Shown piece by piece: positions 1 to 9,671 of a stretch of 64,000 nt of DNA; positions within the stretch are counted from its first letter, which is position 1; each line of letters starts with the position of its first letter. Below the pieces are notes generated by a model. It saw only the letters and a list, made by a program, of their open reading frames with translations, was not told where the DNA came from and did no database searches. The stretch is from contig JAKSNJ010000002.1 of the NCBI GenBank assembly GCA_024399965.1, positions 62,001-126,000 of the forward strand, read 5' to 3'. Position numbers and translations under genes: made by a program. The DNA is from Paludibacteraceae bacterium. Lineage in GTDB: Bacteria; Bacteroidota; Bacteroidia; Bacteroidales; Paludibacteraceae.

Positions 1-137
1 AAAGCAGATTGTATGAATTGGTGGAAATAACACAAGACACCTTGCGCGTGCAGACCTATTCAATAGATAGTTTGGATTATGTCCAAACTCTTCAGATAGC
101 GCCACTCGTCCAAGATAGCGCCACCGTAGCCCAATAA
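1..137 (+). CDS. C-terminal end of an unidentified protein (partial)
   Basis: An open frame enters from the left edge (first full codon at 3) and stops with TAA at 135-137, giving about 44 residues beginning SRLYELVEITQDTLRVQTYS. The alternation of polar and hydrophobic residues looks like a real beta-rich protein end, such as the last strands of a phosphoesterase-like domain, but the identity cannot be settled from this fragment. It runs convergently into recO and overlaps the last 78 nt of that gene. No start codon is visible. It could also be a chance open frame. Confidence 0.35.
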   Translation, partial: SRLYELVEITQDTLRVQTYSIDSLDYVQTLQIAPLVQDSATVAQ

Positions 138-545
138 TTCGCTAAGCCGGGTCATAAAACTTGAAGGAAATGCTTGTAACTCGTCCGTCAGGTCGAGTTT
201 TTTTATTTCCTCTATCAGCCAGTCATAGAGCGCATCGTCAGCCAAGGGGTGACGCAAACTCTTCTCCAGTGCCTCTGCCATAAACAGGTACATACAGTGA
301 TGCTTCACATCTTGCTTTTGCGGAACGAATACACGTTCGGCACTCACCAATGTTCCTATTTCGCGGTTGGGCTGTTGCTGCACCGTCATAGATACCACAC
401 TCATCGGCTGCAAGGTACTCTTCCAACGCTGACCATACACGAGATAAGTCGCACGACCGGATTCGCGCGTGTAAACATCCATTAGGGACGAATTATCGCC
501 CTTGGCACGTAATGTTAATACGATGGCTTGCGTCTGGTGAGGCAT
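60..545 (-). CDS. recO: DNA repair protein RecO, compact form
   Basis: RecO helps load RecA onto SSB-coated single-stranded DNA in the RecFOR pathway. The N-terminus (PHQTQAIVLTLRAKGDNSSL, then MDVYTRESGRATYLVYGQR) matches the RecO OB fold, and the helical part with FMAEALEKSLR follows. The start is placed at the ATG at 545 because a TACCTTTG promoter box lies at 568-575; the longer reading from 578 would start inside or upstream of the transcript start. The protein is only 161 aa, whereas Bacteroidales RecO is usually about 240. The end (LKSLDIIQTIY) resembles the normal RecO terminus, so the missing part appears to be internal, after LLGYGG. Confidence 0.8.
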   Translation of the reverse strand: MPHQTQAIVLTLRAKGDNSSLMDVYTRESGRATYLVYGQRWKSTLQPMSVVSMTVQQQPNREIGTLVSAERVFVPQKQDVKHHCMYLFMAEALEKSLRHPLADDALYDWLIEEIKKLDLTDELQAFPSSFMTRLSELLGYGGAILDEWRYLKSLDIIQTIY

Positions 546-567
546 ACTGAAGACGTTAAATTCGGTA

Positions 568-575
568 CAAAGGTA
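568..575 (-). promoter_or_regulatory. Promoter -7 box for recO
   Basis: Minus-strand TACCTTTG fits the Bacteroidetes TAnnTTTG box. The expected TTTG about 20 nt further upstream is degenerate here. The spacing to the ATG at 545 is about 23 nt. Confidence 0.6.
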
Positions 576-634
576 CACTTTTTTTCACGATAAATCGTAA
601 AATTCTTTTTATTACATAAAAAGTTTCTTAAATA

Positions 635-666
635 TTTGCGTATTTGCAAAAAAAATTGTATCTTCG
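635..666 (+). promoter_or_regulatory. Promoter for the STN/OmpA protein gene
   Basis: TTTG at 635-638, 20 nt spacer, then TATCTTCG at 659-666 (one mismatch to TAnnTTTG). The ATG follows at 687. Confidence 0.6.
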
Positions 667-686
667 CGCGTTAATTTATATAAACT

Positions 687-2465
687 ATGAATAGAATCGT
701 ATCTTTATGCGTTTTTGTGGTGGCATTAACACTAGCTGTGCCCACATTTGGTGCATCTAAGTCCAGTAAGTACCACCCACTCACTAAAAAGTACCACAAT
801 GCTTCGTTGGAGCAAGTGCTAAATGACCTTGAGCAGAAGACAGGTTACAAATTGGCATACGTGCGTGAGGACATGGACCTTAATGCACGCGTGACGGCCA
901 CTTTCAAAGAAACACCTGCCAAAACGGTGCTCAAGAAAGTGCTTGAGAAGAATCGTTACGACATCACCTCTAAAAAAGGTGTGATTACGATTGCTCTTAA
1001 GCCCGCACCGCCTACCACCTATGAAGTCAAGGCCACTACTCCCAGCGAGATACAGGACGATAGTATCAAGACCGTGCGTATTTGGCAAGACACTACCTAT
1101 TCCGTAGCGTGCAAGACCGTTACCAAGGAACTGCCGCAAGCCGTTGTGGAAGAGCCCACACCCACCAGTAAAGGACACTATTTACAAGCGTTCTTAGGTG
1201 CCGGTTATAGCCAAGTCGGTTACAAAGAGCCGGAAGGTATGAAGGACAAAGGGCTGGTAGGTGCTTTGGCACAACTGCAATATGCCTACTACTTCCACGA
1301 GAACTGGGGCGTAACCGCCGGCGTTGGCTTTGACTTCTATTCCAGCAAGGGCGTGATGAACCACGTATATGAGTGGACCGACCAATCCGACTCGGAGGGC
1401 GAGAAATACATTCACCGTGCCGAGGCCAAAGATTGGACCGAAAAGCAACTCATGGGTATGGTCAATATCCCTATTGGTGTACAGTGCCAGTATCCGCTAA
1501 ATGACAATAACCTGCGCCTTTATGCCGGTGCCGGCGTGAAAGTAGGCATACCTGTTTTTGCGACGCAACAACTGGGCAAAGGTGAGGTCAAGCACACCGG
1601 TTTCTATGAGAAATGGGGTATGACTATGCAGGAGGACTTGGGCAATTTAGGTAACGACCGCGATTTCTATACCGAAACCACCGATGCCTTTACGCTGGGT
1701 AAACAACTCAAATCCAAGATGGTGGCTGCTTCGGTGATGGCTGACCTCGGTGTGGCTATCCCCGTGGCGGAGCAGATAGATGTATTGGTGGGTGCATACT
1801 TTGACTACTGCCTGAATGACATCAAAGATGGCGACCAACAACCGATGGGGTGGAAACAACCCAACTTCCCGGAGGACAAGAGTTACCGTCAGCACGAGTT
1901 CATGGCAGAGTACCCGGGTATGGTGGCTGCTTCTGAGGCATTGCGTCCGTGGCAAATTGGTGTCAAAGTGGGCGTACAGTGGCACCACAAAGAGAAAGCC
2001 AAACCTGCTCCAAAGGAGTACGAGCGCATTCAGGTGTGCGACACTACCTTCACGCTCGCACAACGTACGGATACTACCTTCAAACCACAAGCTGCCAAGA
2101 AGATTGTGCGCATGATGAACAAGGCCGTTATTTGGTTTGACTTGGACAAAGCTGAGCCCAAACTGGAGCCGGCAGACATCATCGACCGCATAGCAGATGT
2201 GCTGAAGGAGAACCCCGAACAGAAAATCTTAGTCAATGGTCACGCTTCAGCGGAAGGTAATGCCGACCACAACCAAATGTTGAGTGAGAAACGTGCGCAA
2301 GCCGTGGCAGACCTGCTGTTAGAAAAGGGTGTTCCGGCTGAGCAAATCACCGTTAAGGGCTTTAGTTCGCAATATGAGTATATAGCTACAGAGGAGCAAG
2401 CAGAAGACGGACACCACAATATATCGCTTGACCGTCGTGTTGAGATAATCCCTGTAACAGAATAA
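687..2465 (+). CDS. Outer-membrane protein with STN, beta-barrel and OmpA domains
   Basis: A 592-aa exported protein. Residues 1-22 are a signal peptide ending in TFGA. Residues about 35-105 resemble an STN (secretin/TonB N-terminal) domain (NASLEQVLNDLEQKTGYKL). Residues about 165-445 are aromatic-rich and read as an outer-membrane beta-barrel. The C-terminus from about 475 is an OmpA-type peptidoglycan-binding domain (NGHASAEGNADHNQMLSEKR). It therefore probably links the outer membrane to the cell wall and may receive a signal or partner through STN. The barrel is paralogous to that of the protein at 52174-53103. The next gene starts 17 nt downstream, so the two are likely cotranscribed. 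The exact function is unknown. Confidence 0.8.
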   Translation: MNRIVSLCVFVVALTLAVPTFGASKSSKYHPLTKKYHNASLEQVLNDLEQKTGYKLAYVREDMDLNARVTATFKETPAKTVLKKVLEKNRYDITSKKGVITIALKPAPPTTYEVKATTPSEIQDDSIKTVRIWQDTTYSVACKTVTKELPQAVVEEPTPTSKGHYLQAFLGAGYSQVGYKEPEGMKDKGLVGALAQLQYAYYFHENWGVTAGVGFDFYSSKGVMNHVYEWTDQSDSEGEKYIHRAEAKDWTEKQLMGMVNIPIGVQCQYPLNDNNLRLYAGAGVKVGIPVFATQQLGKGEVKHTGFYEKWGMTMQEDLGNLGNDRDFYTETTDAFTLGKQLKSKMVAASVMADLGVAIPVAEQIDVLVGAYFDYCLNDIKDGDQQPMGWKQPNFPEDKSYRQHEFMAEYPGMVAASEALRPWQIGVKVGVQWHHKEKAKPAPKEYERIQVCDTTFTLAQRTDTTFKPQAAKKIVRMMNKAVIWFDLDKAEPKLEPADIIDRIADVLKENPEQKILVNGHASAEGNADHNQMLSEKRAQAVADLLLEKGVPAEQITVKGFSSQYEYIATEEQAEDGHHNISLDRRVEIIPVTE

Positions 2466-2482
2466 TTAAGAAAGGAGTAACA

Positions 2483-3769
2483 ATGAAAAAGATACTAACC
2501 ATTCTTCCTACATTGCTGTTCGCCGGTGGACTGATAGCTGCCGGTGAAGGCACTACGGAAAACCACAATTTAGGCACACAGTGTACCGACGAAGAGGGAC
2601 AAGTGACGATGACTGCCACAACGGACGGTGATTACTACGTGTGGTACGAGGGAGATACGAAACTCCCCTATACCCAAAAGAGCATCACCCTTGACCGCCA
2701 ATCAGGTACACATACCTATCGTGTAGAGACCTACAAGACCACGATTGACGTGTCGCACGACTTGATGACCAATGGTGGATTTGAAAACGGCAACAGCGGT
2801 TTTACCAGCAGTTATCAGTATTTCCAAGACAATCAAACAGGGACCTTCTATTTGGACGGGCACGAGAATGCCAATAACTTATACACTATTACCTCTAATG
2901 CACAAGGTTTCTGGCGTGATTTCCAGCATATCAGTCCTCATAGTGGGTCTAAATATGCCCTATTTGATGCAGGGCAGGGTGGTTATGCTTGGCGAACCAA
3001 CACCGATCTTAACCCCAACCTGACACTTGTTAAGGACTCGTCCTATGCGTTCTCTTTTTGGGTGGCTTGTCCCAATCCGGAGCAGTATTTCAACAAGCCC
3101 GCCGTACTGCAATTCAAGATTTGTTGGAAAAATGCCGAAGGCGTGCTGCAACCCGAAGTCAACTTAGGTCCTTCTTACACCACCACCTATACCACCGGCA
3201 CCAGTTGGGTGCAAGTATCCGCCAGTTGGGTGGCTCCCGTCGATGCCTCGTGGGTGCAGATAGGCGTATATGACTCCAGTACGGAATCCCAAGGTAACGA
3301 CTTCTGCTTGGACGATATCGTCTTCCAGCAGGTAACGATACTGACCAACCAAGTGACAAAGACCGATATTTATACCTATGTGGGTGAGAAGTGCCACTGC
3401 TATGGTGAAGATATGTACCGCAAATGGAGCGATGTCGTTTTCGTACCCAATACCGACAACGCCAATCCGTATGTTTCTTACCAGTGGTACGTAGATGGCG
3501 AACCCGTCCAAGGTGCCACGGCGCAGTATTGCCGTTTCTCGGCAGAGCAACTGAGCAAAGAGGTTTATGCTACAATGGTTTGCAAGGACGGTACAGAGAA
3601 ATACACCTGTCCTACAAAGATAACAGATATTCCTGCTGCTGTTGCACAATCTGCTCCACAACGGCAAGTGCTTGAGCGGCGCGTTTATCCTATCGGTGCC
3701 GGCTTCCAAGTTATTCAAACGTTCTACAACGACGGTACTAATGAGATACAAAAAGAAATCCTCCACTAA
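2483..3769 (+). CDS. Secreted protein with a galactose-binding-like domain and T9SS-like end
   Basis: A 428-aa protein with a signal peptide (MKKILTILPTLLFAGGLIAA). Residues about 95-285 resemble a carbohydrate-binding jelly-roll (NGGFENGNSGFTSSYQYF, later SWVQVSASWVAP and DFCLDDIVF). A following Ig-like piece (YQWYVDGEPVQGAT) is clearly related to the small protein at 51644-52177 (YQWYCADTLVPGAT). The last 35 residues (GFQVIQTFYNDG, then EIQKEIL) look like a degenerate type A T9SS sorting domain. It is cotranscribed with the STN/OmpA barrel gene and ends in a terminator. A surface-exposed binding partner of that barrel is an inference. Confidence 0.65.
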   Translation: MKKILTILPTLLFAGGLIAAGEGTTENHNLGTQCTDEEGQVTMTATTDGDYYVWYEGDTKLPYTQKSITLDRQSGTHTYRVETYKTTIDVSHDLMTNGGFENGNSGFTSSYQYFQDNQTGTFYLDGHENANNLYTITSNAQGFWRDFQHISPHSGSKYALFDAGQGGYAWRTNTDLNPNLTLVKDSSYAFSFWVACPNPEQYFNKPAVLQFKICWKNAEGVLQPEVNLGPSYTTTYTTGTSWVQVSASWVAPVDASWVQIGVYDSSTESQGNDFCLDDIVFQQVTILTNQVTKTDIYTYVGEKCHCYGEDMYRKWSDVVFVPNTDNANPYVSYQWYVDGEPVQGATAQYCRFSAEQLSKEVYATMVCKDGTEKYTCPTKITDIPAAVAQSAPQRQVLERRVYPIGAGFQVIQTFYNDGTNEIQKEILH

Positions 3770-3785
3770 CGGAGGATTTCTTTTT
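3755..3785 (+). terminator. Rho-independent terminator
   Basis: A perfect 10-bp stem GAAATCCTCC/GGAGGATTTC with a 6-nt loop is followed by five T. The TAA stop of the upstream gene (3767-3769) lies within the loop. The stem separates it from the convergent 1955-aa protein gene. Confidence 0.85.
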
Positions 3786-3803
3786 CACTTATTTCACACT
3801 TCT

Positions 3804-6800
3804 TTATCGGAGTTGCATACCCAAAGCCGTATGCATCACACCGTTTCGGATAATGATTAGGTGGCCGTTGATGATATACTTGCCATCTATGTCATTGGTC
3901 CCCTCCGGTGCTTTCTGCCAACCTTTGCAGATATAGAAGCGGCTATTCTCTACGTTGCTGTTGGCGGTGAAGGTGTAGGTGGCACCGTCCGTCAGAGCCG
4001 TGTAGGTATTGGTGGCTTGGTCGTAGAGATACAGGTCGGTGTCGTGGTTCATAGTGGCTGTGAACGTGAAGTCCAGTCCACGAATACCACCGAAGGTCAA
4101 AGGCACCCAAGTCCAATCACTCAGTGCAGCAACCGACATCTCGCCACCTGCCGTTTGTACGCTCAGGTTGATAGGCGTGTTTTGTCCTTTCATCTTGCGA
4201 CCGTCCCAACCGTTATCAAAGTTCTCGGTAAAGAGTTCGCCTTGCAGCAAATCAACGGCATCGCCCCAATAAACATTCTCCACCGTCAGGTGCATGGCCT
4301 CAATATCGGCAGCACGGCCCAACTTGCGTTGAGGTGTGCGGGCAGATTCGTTGCTCAAGCTGAAGTTGTCGCTATATACGGACGCAGCATAATTCAGCGT
4401 AACAGAACCTGCTGCCTGTGAAGCAGGGTCGTGATGTACAAAGAAGCCCTGCATGGAAGGAATCACTTTCAGCGCATCTGACAGGTAGGACGAAGCGTGT
4501 ACAGGAATGGCATTGTATTGCCCTTTTTGCTTGGCTTGACCGATAGTAGATACGGCACCTTGTTGTGCTTTGGCCTGTTCGTAAGTACCTGTATTCATGA
4601 TATAAATAGTGGCATCTACGCCGTCAAAGTCTTCGGTTGCCATGTCCGCAATACGGATAGGTGCTGTCCACGAGTTACTCAGCAGGTAGAACGACGGATA
4701 ATCTTCTGCAGCCAAATAAGGCACAGTCAGCGGCTTGCTCTCGGCAGCATTTAAGGTACCTGTATAGGTGTAGGTGGTCGGTTGCTGTTGCGTCAGGCAG
4801 AAGCCCTTGAAGGGGTCAAAAGCATACGACGTAGCCACCTTATACCACAAGCCACCCATTGAATGGTCAGACTGCGTGTCCCAAATATAGATTTGTGTTC
4901 CGGGCTGTGTATAAGTGCTGCCGTAAGCCAACGATGTAGCCAACGGCTGACCCACATACTGCCACGTAGGAGCATCGGTTTGACCGTCTTTGGCAGGACT
5001 GTAGAACTCCACCTTGGCAGGATAAGGTGTGGTCGGGTTCTTATATACAAAACTACCATTACCCGTCTTGTCGGACTTAATCAGTATGTCACCTTGTTTG
5101 GCATTGGTTATCTCACCTACGATAGTCAAACCGCCTGTGGGCAGTACGGTCACATCATACCCGGAAGCAACGGTGAACGTAAGGTAGTAGGTGCGTGCAT
5201 TCTGAATATCTACCTGACAAGGAGCAGCAATTACAGCACTATCTGTCTCGTTGGGCAGACGATTGTACTCCGGCCACCAGTTCTTGACATCGGACCACAC
5301 ATGTGTGCCGTTGTTATCGTCAAATTTGAGGTAGGTGGGCAGGGGTTCATCGCAATGAACGGTTACGACTTGCGAACCGGTGTTATTGCACTGGCCCATC
5401 ATAGCGTCGTGCCCTTCTACAGACGAGAGGGCTTGCACGCTATACGTGCCTGCTGCCTCTATTGTCCACGTCAGTGCGCTGCCTGTACCAACTTGCTCGC
5501 TACCGCCAACAGCCGTACCGTCTTTATAAAGTACATAGGAGCATGTTGTCTCCGAAGCAGCCATCGTCAGTGTAGCCGTTTCGCCATCTTTGTCGCAGAT
5601 GGTCGTTTTGTCTAAACTGAGTGTTTGGTCGATAGGCCACTCTTGTGGGCAAGGCGAATGATAGCCCTTGCGGTCGAAGTAGTGGTTGTCGTACCACTGG
5701 TCGCGTGAATCGTCGTCAGCGGCTTTTATCTCGGGGTCAGACTTGCCTGTATAGGGGGCAAAGCGGAATAGGTACATATCGTTACCGCTTACGTAACTAT
5801 TTTCTAACCACTGACCCTTCCACTGGTTTTGCGTGGTGCCGGCATTGCTCCACTCCCACCACTTACCGGCAGGGGCAGCAAAGGTCTTGTCACACGCTTC
5901 ACCTACAGCCGTCTCAAAACCGAACAAGCGAGCCGAAATCTCGGTCTGCTCATCCATAGCAGGGGTGTAGAAGTGCGATGGGTTGTCGTTGAACGGTATT
6001 TGGCTGAAGTTGAATGTAGCACCGAAGATAGTGTCGCGTATATGCCATAGACGGGAAGCGTCCAAATTGAGTTGCTGACCTATATTATCTACGTCAGGGT
6101 TATGCTTGCCTTGGAAGCGGTCAAACGCCACCGAGCGCACCACGCCGGCACGTCCGCTACCTTGCATTACCCAGTCGCCTAGTGGTGTACCGGCAAGGTT
6201 GATAGCAAAGACAAAGGTCTCACCCCATTCCATATCGTTCTCGGTTGCCCAAGTGCCTGTAGCGCAGTCCCATTTTACGATATAGGAGCAGTCGTCTGCT
6301 TTAGGTTGTTTGGGCAGTAGATAGTCTTTGTGCGTCGTTATATCGCGCGTGCAGTCGTACAGGCGTACGTGATAACGTAAGGTGTCGCCATTGAAGCAAC
6401 CTACACTTTCCAAAATGGCCTCTATGTCACATTCGCCGTCGGCAGCAACCACAGTTACCTGTCCCGTAGCAGCATCTACGGTGGCTATGTTGGTATTCGT
6501 GGAGCGATAGGTGATAGCGGCATTGATGGAGTGCAGTTGATCTGTACGCGAAATAGTATAACCGAACTGATTGCCCTGCTGACTGGTAATCGTGTCAGCA
6601 GGAGCCGTACCTTGCCAAGCCACTGCGGTTTGGAATTGGGTAATCGGTTTTGTAGTGGTGTAGCCCTTGAAGTAGAAAGCAGGGCTACCGCCTTGGTCTG
6701 CCATCTTACCGCATACCATACGTGGTGAAGGTATATTGGGGTTGCTGAACAGCCCGGGTGCTTCCCAGTTACGTACGTGCAACACGTAGGCGCCATTAGT

Positions 6801-9671
6801 CAGGTTGCTGCCTGTAAAGCCATCTATGTTCACAATAGCGGTGTCATTGCCGTGGGCATATAGTACCCATTTGAAGTCATTGGTTTGCAAGTTGTTTTCG
6901 CTTAGCAATGCTTCTGCATATTCCCAGTCGCCACCTTGGTTACCGTGAACCGAGCCACGATAGACATAGCGCATCGTTTGCACGTTTTGCAGGTAGAATA
7001 CTTTTTGTCCTTGGCACATCTCGCTGGTGTAGATAATATACCACTGGTCGTTACCATCACTATGCTCTATGTCGGCTTCCAGTTTGCCGTTGTTGTCACG
7101 CAGGAAGACCGATGCGCCGCCATGAATCCAGTATTGTGGGAAGGGGGTAGAACCATTGAAGTTAAACCACTCTATCTTGCGGCTCTCGGCACTGGTCTCG
7201 GTACATTCGCTAATGGTAACCGTTTGTTCATTTTCGCACGTGAATCCTACATTAAGCGAAGCTTTTAATGTCATCTCGCTGCCGGCAACGGCGTTACCGG
7301 TAACAATCACCTTTACCGAAGTGGTATTGCCACTCTTGGTGGGTGTCTCGCTGGTAATGCCTGTACCCGATACGGTAATGTCAGGGGCACCGTCTTCGTT
7401 GGTGCAGTGGATTATATACCAGCCACCCGGGTACATCAATTTACTCAAACCGGGTTCTTCATCTATTGACCAAGTGAACTCGGAGCAACCCTTAACCTTA
7501 ACCTGATAACTGATTGAATCGCCATCGAAGCAACCGACATCTTCCAGTTTAGCCGTGATAGTAGCCGTACCACTACCTACTGCCGTCACTTGGCCTGTAG
7601 TCGCATCCACAGTGGCAATGTTCGGGTCAGACGAGGTATAGGTAATGACTTTGTTGATAGAGTGTAAAGCATCCGTACGTTTGATGGTATTGGTACATGT
7701 GCCGCCTATCGTCAGTTCAACCGGCGATACAGGAGCCGTGCCGTTCCAACCGATGGTTGTTTGAAAATGCTCAGGTGCGCCATAGACTTCCTTGAGTTGC
7801 CAGTTATTGGTGTTGTAGGGGTCGTTCTCCATGCGCATCTCGTTACTGCCCGAATAACCAGTCAATTCACCTACTTTCATTTCGGGGTCACAAATGCGTA
7901 ACTCATACTTAGGTTCGTTTCCGCCGTTGCAATATTTATCCTTCCAACCACGATTATGTAGTGCAAACGAGTTTTGCCAGTTACCGGTCCAACCTGCCAC
8001 ATTCATAAGATAGATATAGCGTTTATCACCTCCTTCACGGTGAAAGAACCACTTATAATCAGCGGTCATACCATTTTTTGGAGAAGTCAGCGGCTCTGCA
8101 AAGTCTATATTGTCATTTTTGGTATCCTGTACAGGTCCACGATAAAGATACTCACCTGTACCTACGTTGCGCAAATAAAACACATCGTTGCCATCTACTT
8201 GTTCACCTGTTGCAATAGGTTGCCACATATCTGTTTTATCGGTCACGGCATTTCCAAGAATGACCTTGCCATCGTCAGCGATTACATATTTGCCGTTACC
8301 GTTAAACCCTTGCATCGTATATGCCAAGCCGTTCTCGCAGTCGCCCACAGGTATTACAACGGTCTCTTTGCACGCTTTGTAGTCTTCATTTTCCACGGTG
8401 CTCTCAAACTCAATCGTAATATCTCCGCTGGCATTGCCAAGCAAAGTGACCTCTACATTAGTTGCATTGCCTCCCGCGCTTTTTCGAACAGAATAAACAT
8501 TATTGCCTGTTACCGTAATCGTAGGTCGTCCTGCTTTACAATAGCAACTTATTTGGTAATATCCGCCCGGATACATACGAGTGTCTTCTGAATAATATTC
8601 ATTGTCCACCGTCCAACTGAAACCGGGGCATATAGGCACCTTGTTGACAGTTACCGTCATGACACTGGACTCTACACCTTCTGGGCATATCAAACTGGTT
8701 ACTTTGCATTTATATTCTTGGGTACCTACCGCTTTTGTCGGGATTGTCAAACTCTCTGTAGTGGAACCCGTATAAACAGCCCAACTGCCGCCAGGTTTTC
8801 TCCAGTACCATAGGAACGTATAATCTCCACTCTTGCGAGTTAGGAAATTAAGCACTACCATCGTGTCTGCACCTTGGTCTATGCTGAGTGTGGCAGGCAA
8901 ATCCTCCAATTCAGGACAGCAGTTGTCGTCATCGGGAGTGGGTTGTATCATACACGGAGCTGCATAACCATCGCACAATACATAATGGTCCTTGTCATAG
9001 TAAATATCTGGCAGACCTGTTTTGTCTTGTGTGCGAAAAATGGGTTCTGTCTTCGTGCCTGTATAGGGCGCAAAGGTAAAGAAGCAGCAACCGCTGCCAT
9101 TGGGCATAACATAGTCCTCGTTCCAACCGTTAGGCCACTGATACCACTTACCACTTTTGCCGTCTATATATGGCAGGTTACATTTCCCGCCAAAGCCGTT
9201 TTCCACGCCGAAGATACGGGCATAAATTTTGGTAGATTTCCCTTTTGCGGGAGCATTGTTCGCACTACCATTTTTCATGGCCCATTGCTTGTAGTTGACT
9301 TCTGCACCGTATATGTTGTCGCGGATACGCCACATACGGGCTGTTCGGTCGGCATATTCATTGCCTTGGTCATCACGCATCACATTTAGGGCGACGGCGC
9401 GCACCATGCCCTGCACGGCAGGCTTACCTTGTAGCCACGTTAGCAACGCTGTTCCCGTCAGGTCAAAAGCCACCACAAACGTCTGGTCATATTCCATGTT
9501 GTTGGACGCATACCACGTGCTGTTCTCGCAGTCCCATTGTACGACATAGGACTTTCCGTCCGCTGCCAGCGGTTGATTGGGGAGAGTATGATTTCCCCAC
9601 ACTGAATTAGACATTAGTGCAAGCACTCCCACCAGAAGCACTTGCCAAACATTGTTTTTCTTCATTTTCAT
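3804..9671 (-). CDS. Giant secreted surface protein with two LPNQP domains
   Basis: A 1955-aa protein with signal peptide 1-26. Domains in order: LPNQP domain copy 1 (about 28-240; LPNQP, YVVQWDC, KWYQWPNGW, GYAAPC); Ig-like segment; two arms each holding a beta-trefoil-like module (VFYLRNVGTGEYLYRG; VFYLQNVQTMRYVYRG) and a BIg_2-like domain (NIATVDATTGQVTAVGSGTA); LPNQP copy 2 (about 1105-1330; LPKQP, YIVKWDC, KWWEWSNAG); another Ig-like part; then a 500-aa C-terminal region ending in the tail GKYIINGHLIIIRNGVMHTA. This is the architecture of a cell-surface adhesin or glycan-binding protein. It is the last gene of the operon from the promoter at 14024 and its ATG overlaps the stop of the small ORF upstream. 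No enzyme motif was seen. Confidence 0.75.
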   Translation of the reverse strand: MKMKKNNVWQVLLVGVLALMSNSVWGNHTLPNQPLAADGKSYVVQWDCENSTWYASNNMEYDQTFVVAFDLTGTALLTWLQGKPAVQGMVRAVALNVMRDDQGNEYADRTARMWRIRDNIYGAEVNYKQWAMKNGSANNAPAKGKSTKIYARIFGVENGFGGKCNLPYIDGKSGKWYQWPNGWNEDYVMPNGSGCCFFTFAPYTGTKTEPIFRTQDKTGLPDIYYDKDHYVLCDGYAAPCMIQPTPDDDNCCPELEDLPATLSIDQGADTMVVLNFLTRKSGDYTFLWYWRKPGGSWAVYTGSTTESLTIPTKAVGTQEYKCKVTSLICPEGVESSVMTVTVNKVPICPGFSWTVDNEYYSEDTRMYPGGYYQISCYCKAGRPTITVTGNNVYSVRKSAGGNATNVEVTLLGNASGDITIEFESTVENEDYKACKETVVIPVGDCENGLAYTMQGFNGNGKYVIADDGKVILGNAVTDKTDMWQPIATGEQVDGNDVFYLRNVGTGEYLYRGPVQDTKNDNIDFAEPLTSPKNGMTADYKWFFHREGGDKRYIYLMNVAGWTGNWQNSFALHNRGWKDKYCNGGNEPKYELRICDPEMKVGELTGYSGSNEMRMENDPYNTNNWQLKEVYGAPEHFQTTIGWNGTAPVSPVELTIGGTCTNTIKRTDALHSINKVITYTSSDPNIATVDATTGQVTAVGSGTATITAKLEDVGCFDGDSISYQVKVKGCSEFTWSIDEEPGLSKLMYPGGWYIIHCTNEDGAPDITVSGTGITSETPTKSGNTTSVKVIVTGNAVAGSEMTLKASLNVGFTCENEQTVTISECTETSAESRKIEWFNFNGSTPFPQYWIHGGASVFLRDNNGKLEADIEHSDGNDQWYIIYTSEMCQGQKVFYLQNVQTMRYVYRGSVHGNQGGDWEYAEALLSENNLQTNDFKWVLYAHGNDTAIVNIDGFTGSNLTNGAYVLHVRNWEAPGLFSNPNIPSPRMVCGKMADQGGSPAFYFKGYTTTKPITQFQTAVAWQGTAPADTITSQQGNQFGYTISRTDQLHSINAAITYRSTNTNIATVDAATGQVTVVAADGECDIEAILESVGCFNGDTLRYHVRLYDCTRDITTHKDYLLPKQPKADDCSYIVKWDCATGTWATENDMEWGETFVFAINLAGTPLGDWVMQGSGRAGVVRSVAFDRFQGKHNPDVDNIGQQLNLDASRLWHIRDTIFGATFNFSQIPFNDNPSHFYTPAMDEQTEISARLFGFETAVGEACDKTFAAPAGKWWEWSNAGTTQNQWKGQWLENSYVSGNDMYLFRFAPYTGKSDPEIKAADDDSRDQWYDNHYFDRKGYHSPCPQEWPIDQTLSLDKTTICDKDGETATLTMAASETTCSYVLYKDGTAVGGSEQVGTGSALTWTIEAAGTYSVQALSSVEGHDAMMGQCNNTGSQVVTVHCDEPLPTYLKFDDNNGTHVWSDVKNWWPEYNRLPNETDSAVIAAPCQVDIQNARTYYLTFTVASGYDVTVLPTGGLTIVGEITNAKQGDILIKSDKTGNGSFVYKNPTTPYPAKVEFYSPAKDGQTDAPTWQYVGQPLATSLAYGSTYTQPGTQIYIWDTQSDHSMGGLWYKVATSYAFDPFKGFCLTQQQPTTYTYTGTLNAAESKPLTVPYLAAEDYPSFYLLSNSWTAPIRIADMATEDFDGVDATIYIMNTGTYEQAKAQQGAVSTIGQAKQKGQYNAIPVHASSYLSDALKVIPSMQGFFVHHDPASQAAGSVTLNYAASVYSDNFSLSNESARTPQRKLGRAADIEAMHLTVENVYWGDAVDLLQGELFTENFDNGWDGRKMKGQNTPINLSVQTAGGEMSVAALSDWTWVPLTFGGIRGLDFTFTATMNHDTDLYLYDQATNTYTALTDGATYTFTANSNVENSRFYICKGWQKAPEGTNDIDGKYIINGHLIIIRNGVMHTALGMQLR

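Noticed and set aside
4863..5615. A 250-aa plus-strand open frame inside the 1955-aa protein gene
   Set aside because: It is antisense to a clearly coding frame with signal peptide and domains, has no promoter, and its composition is that of a shadow frame.
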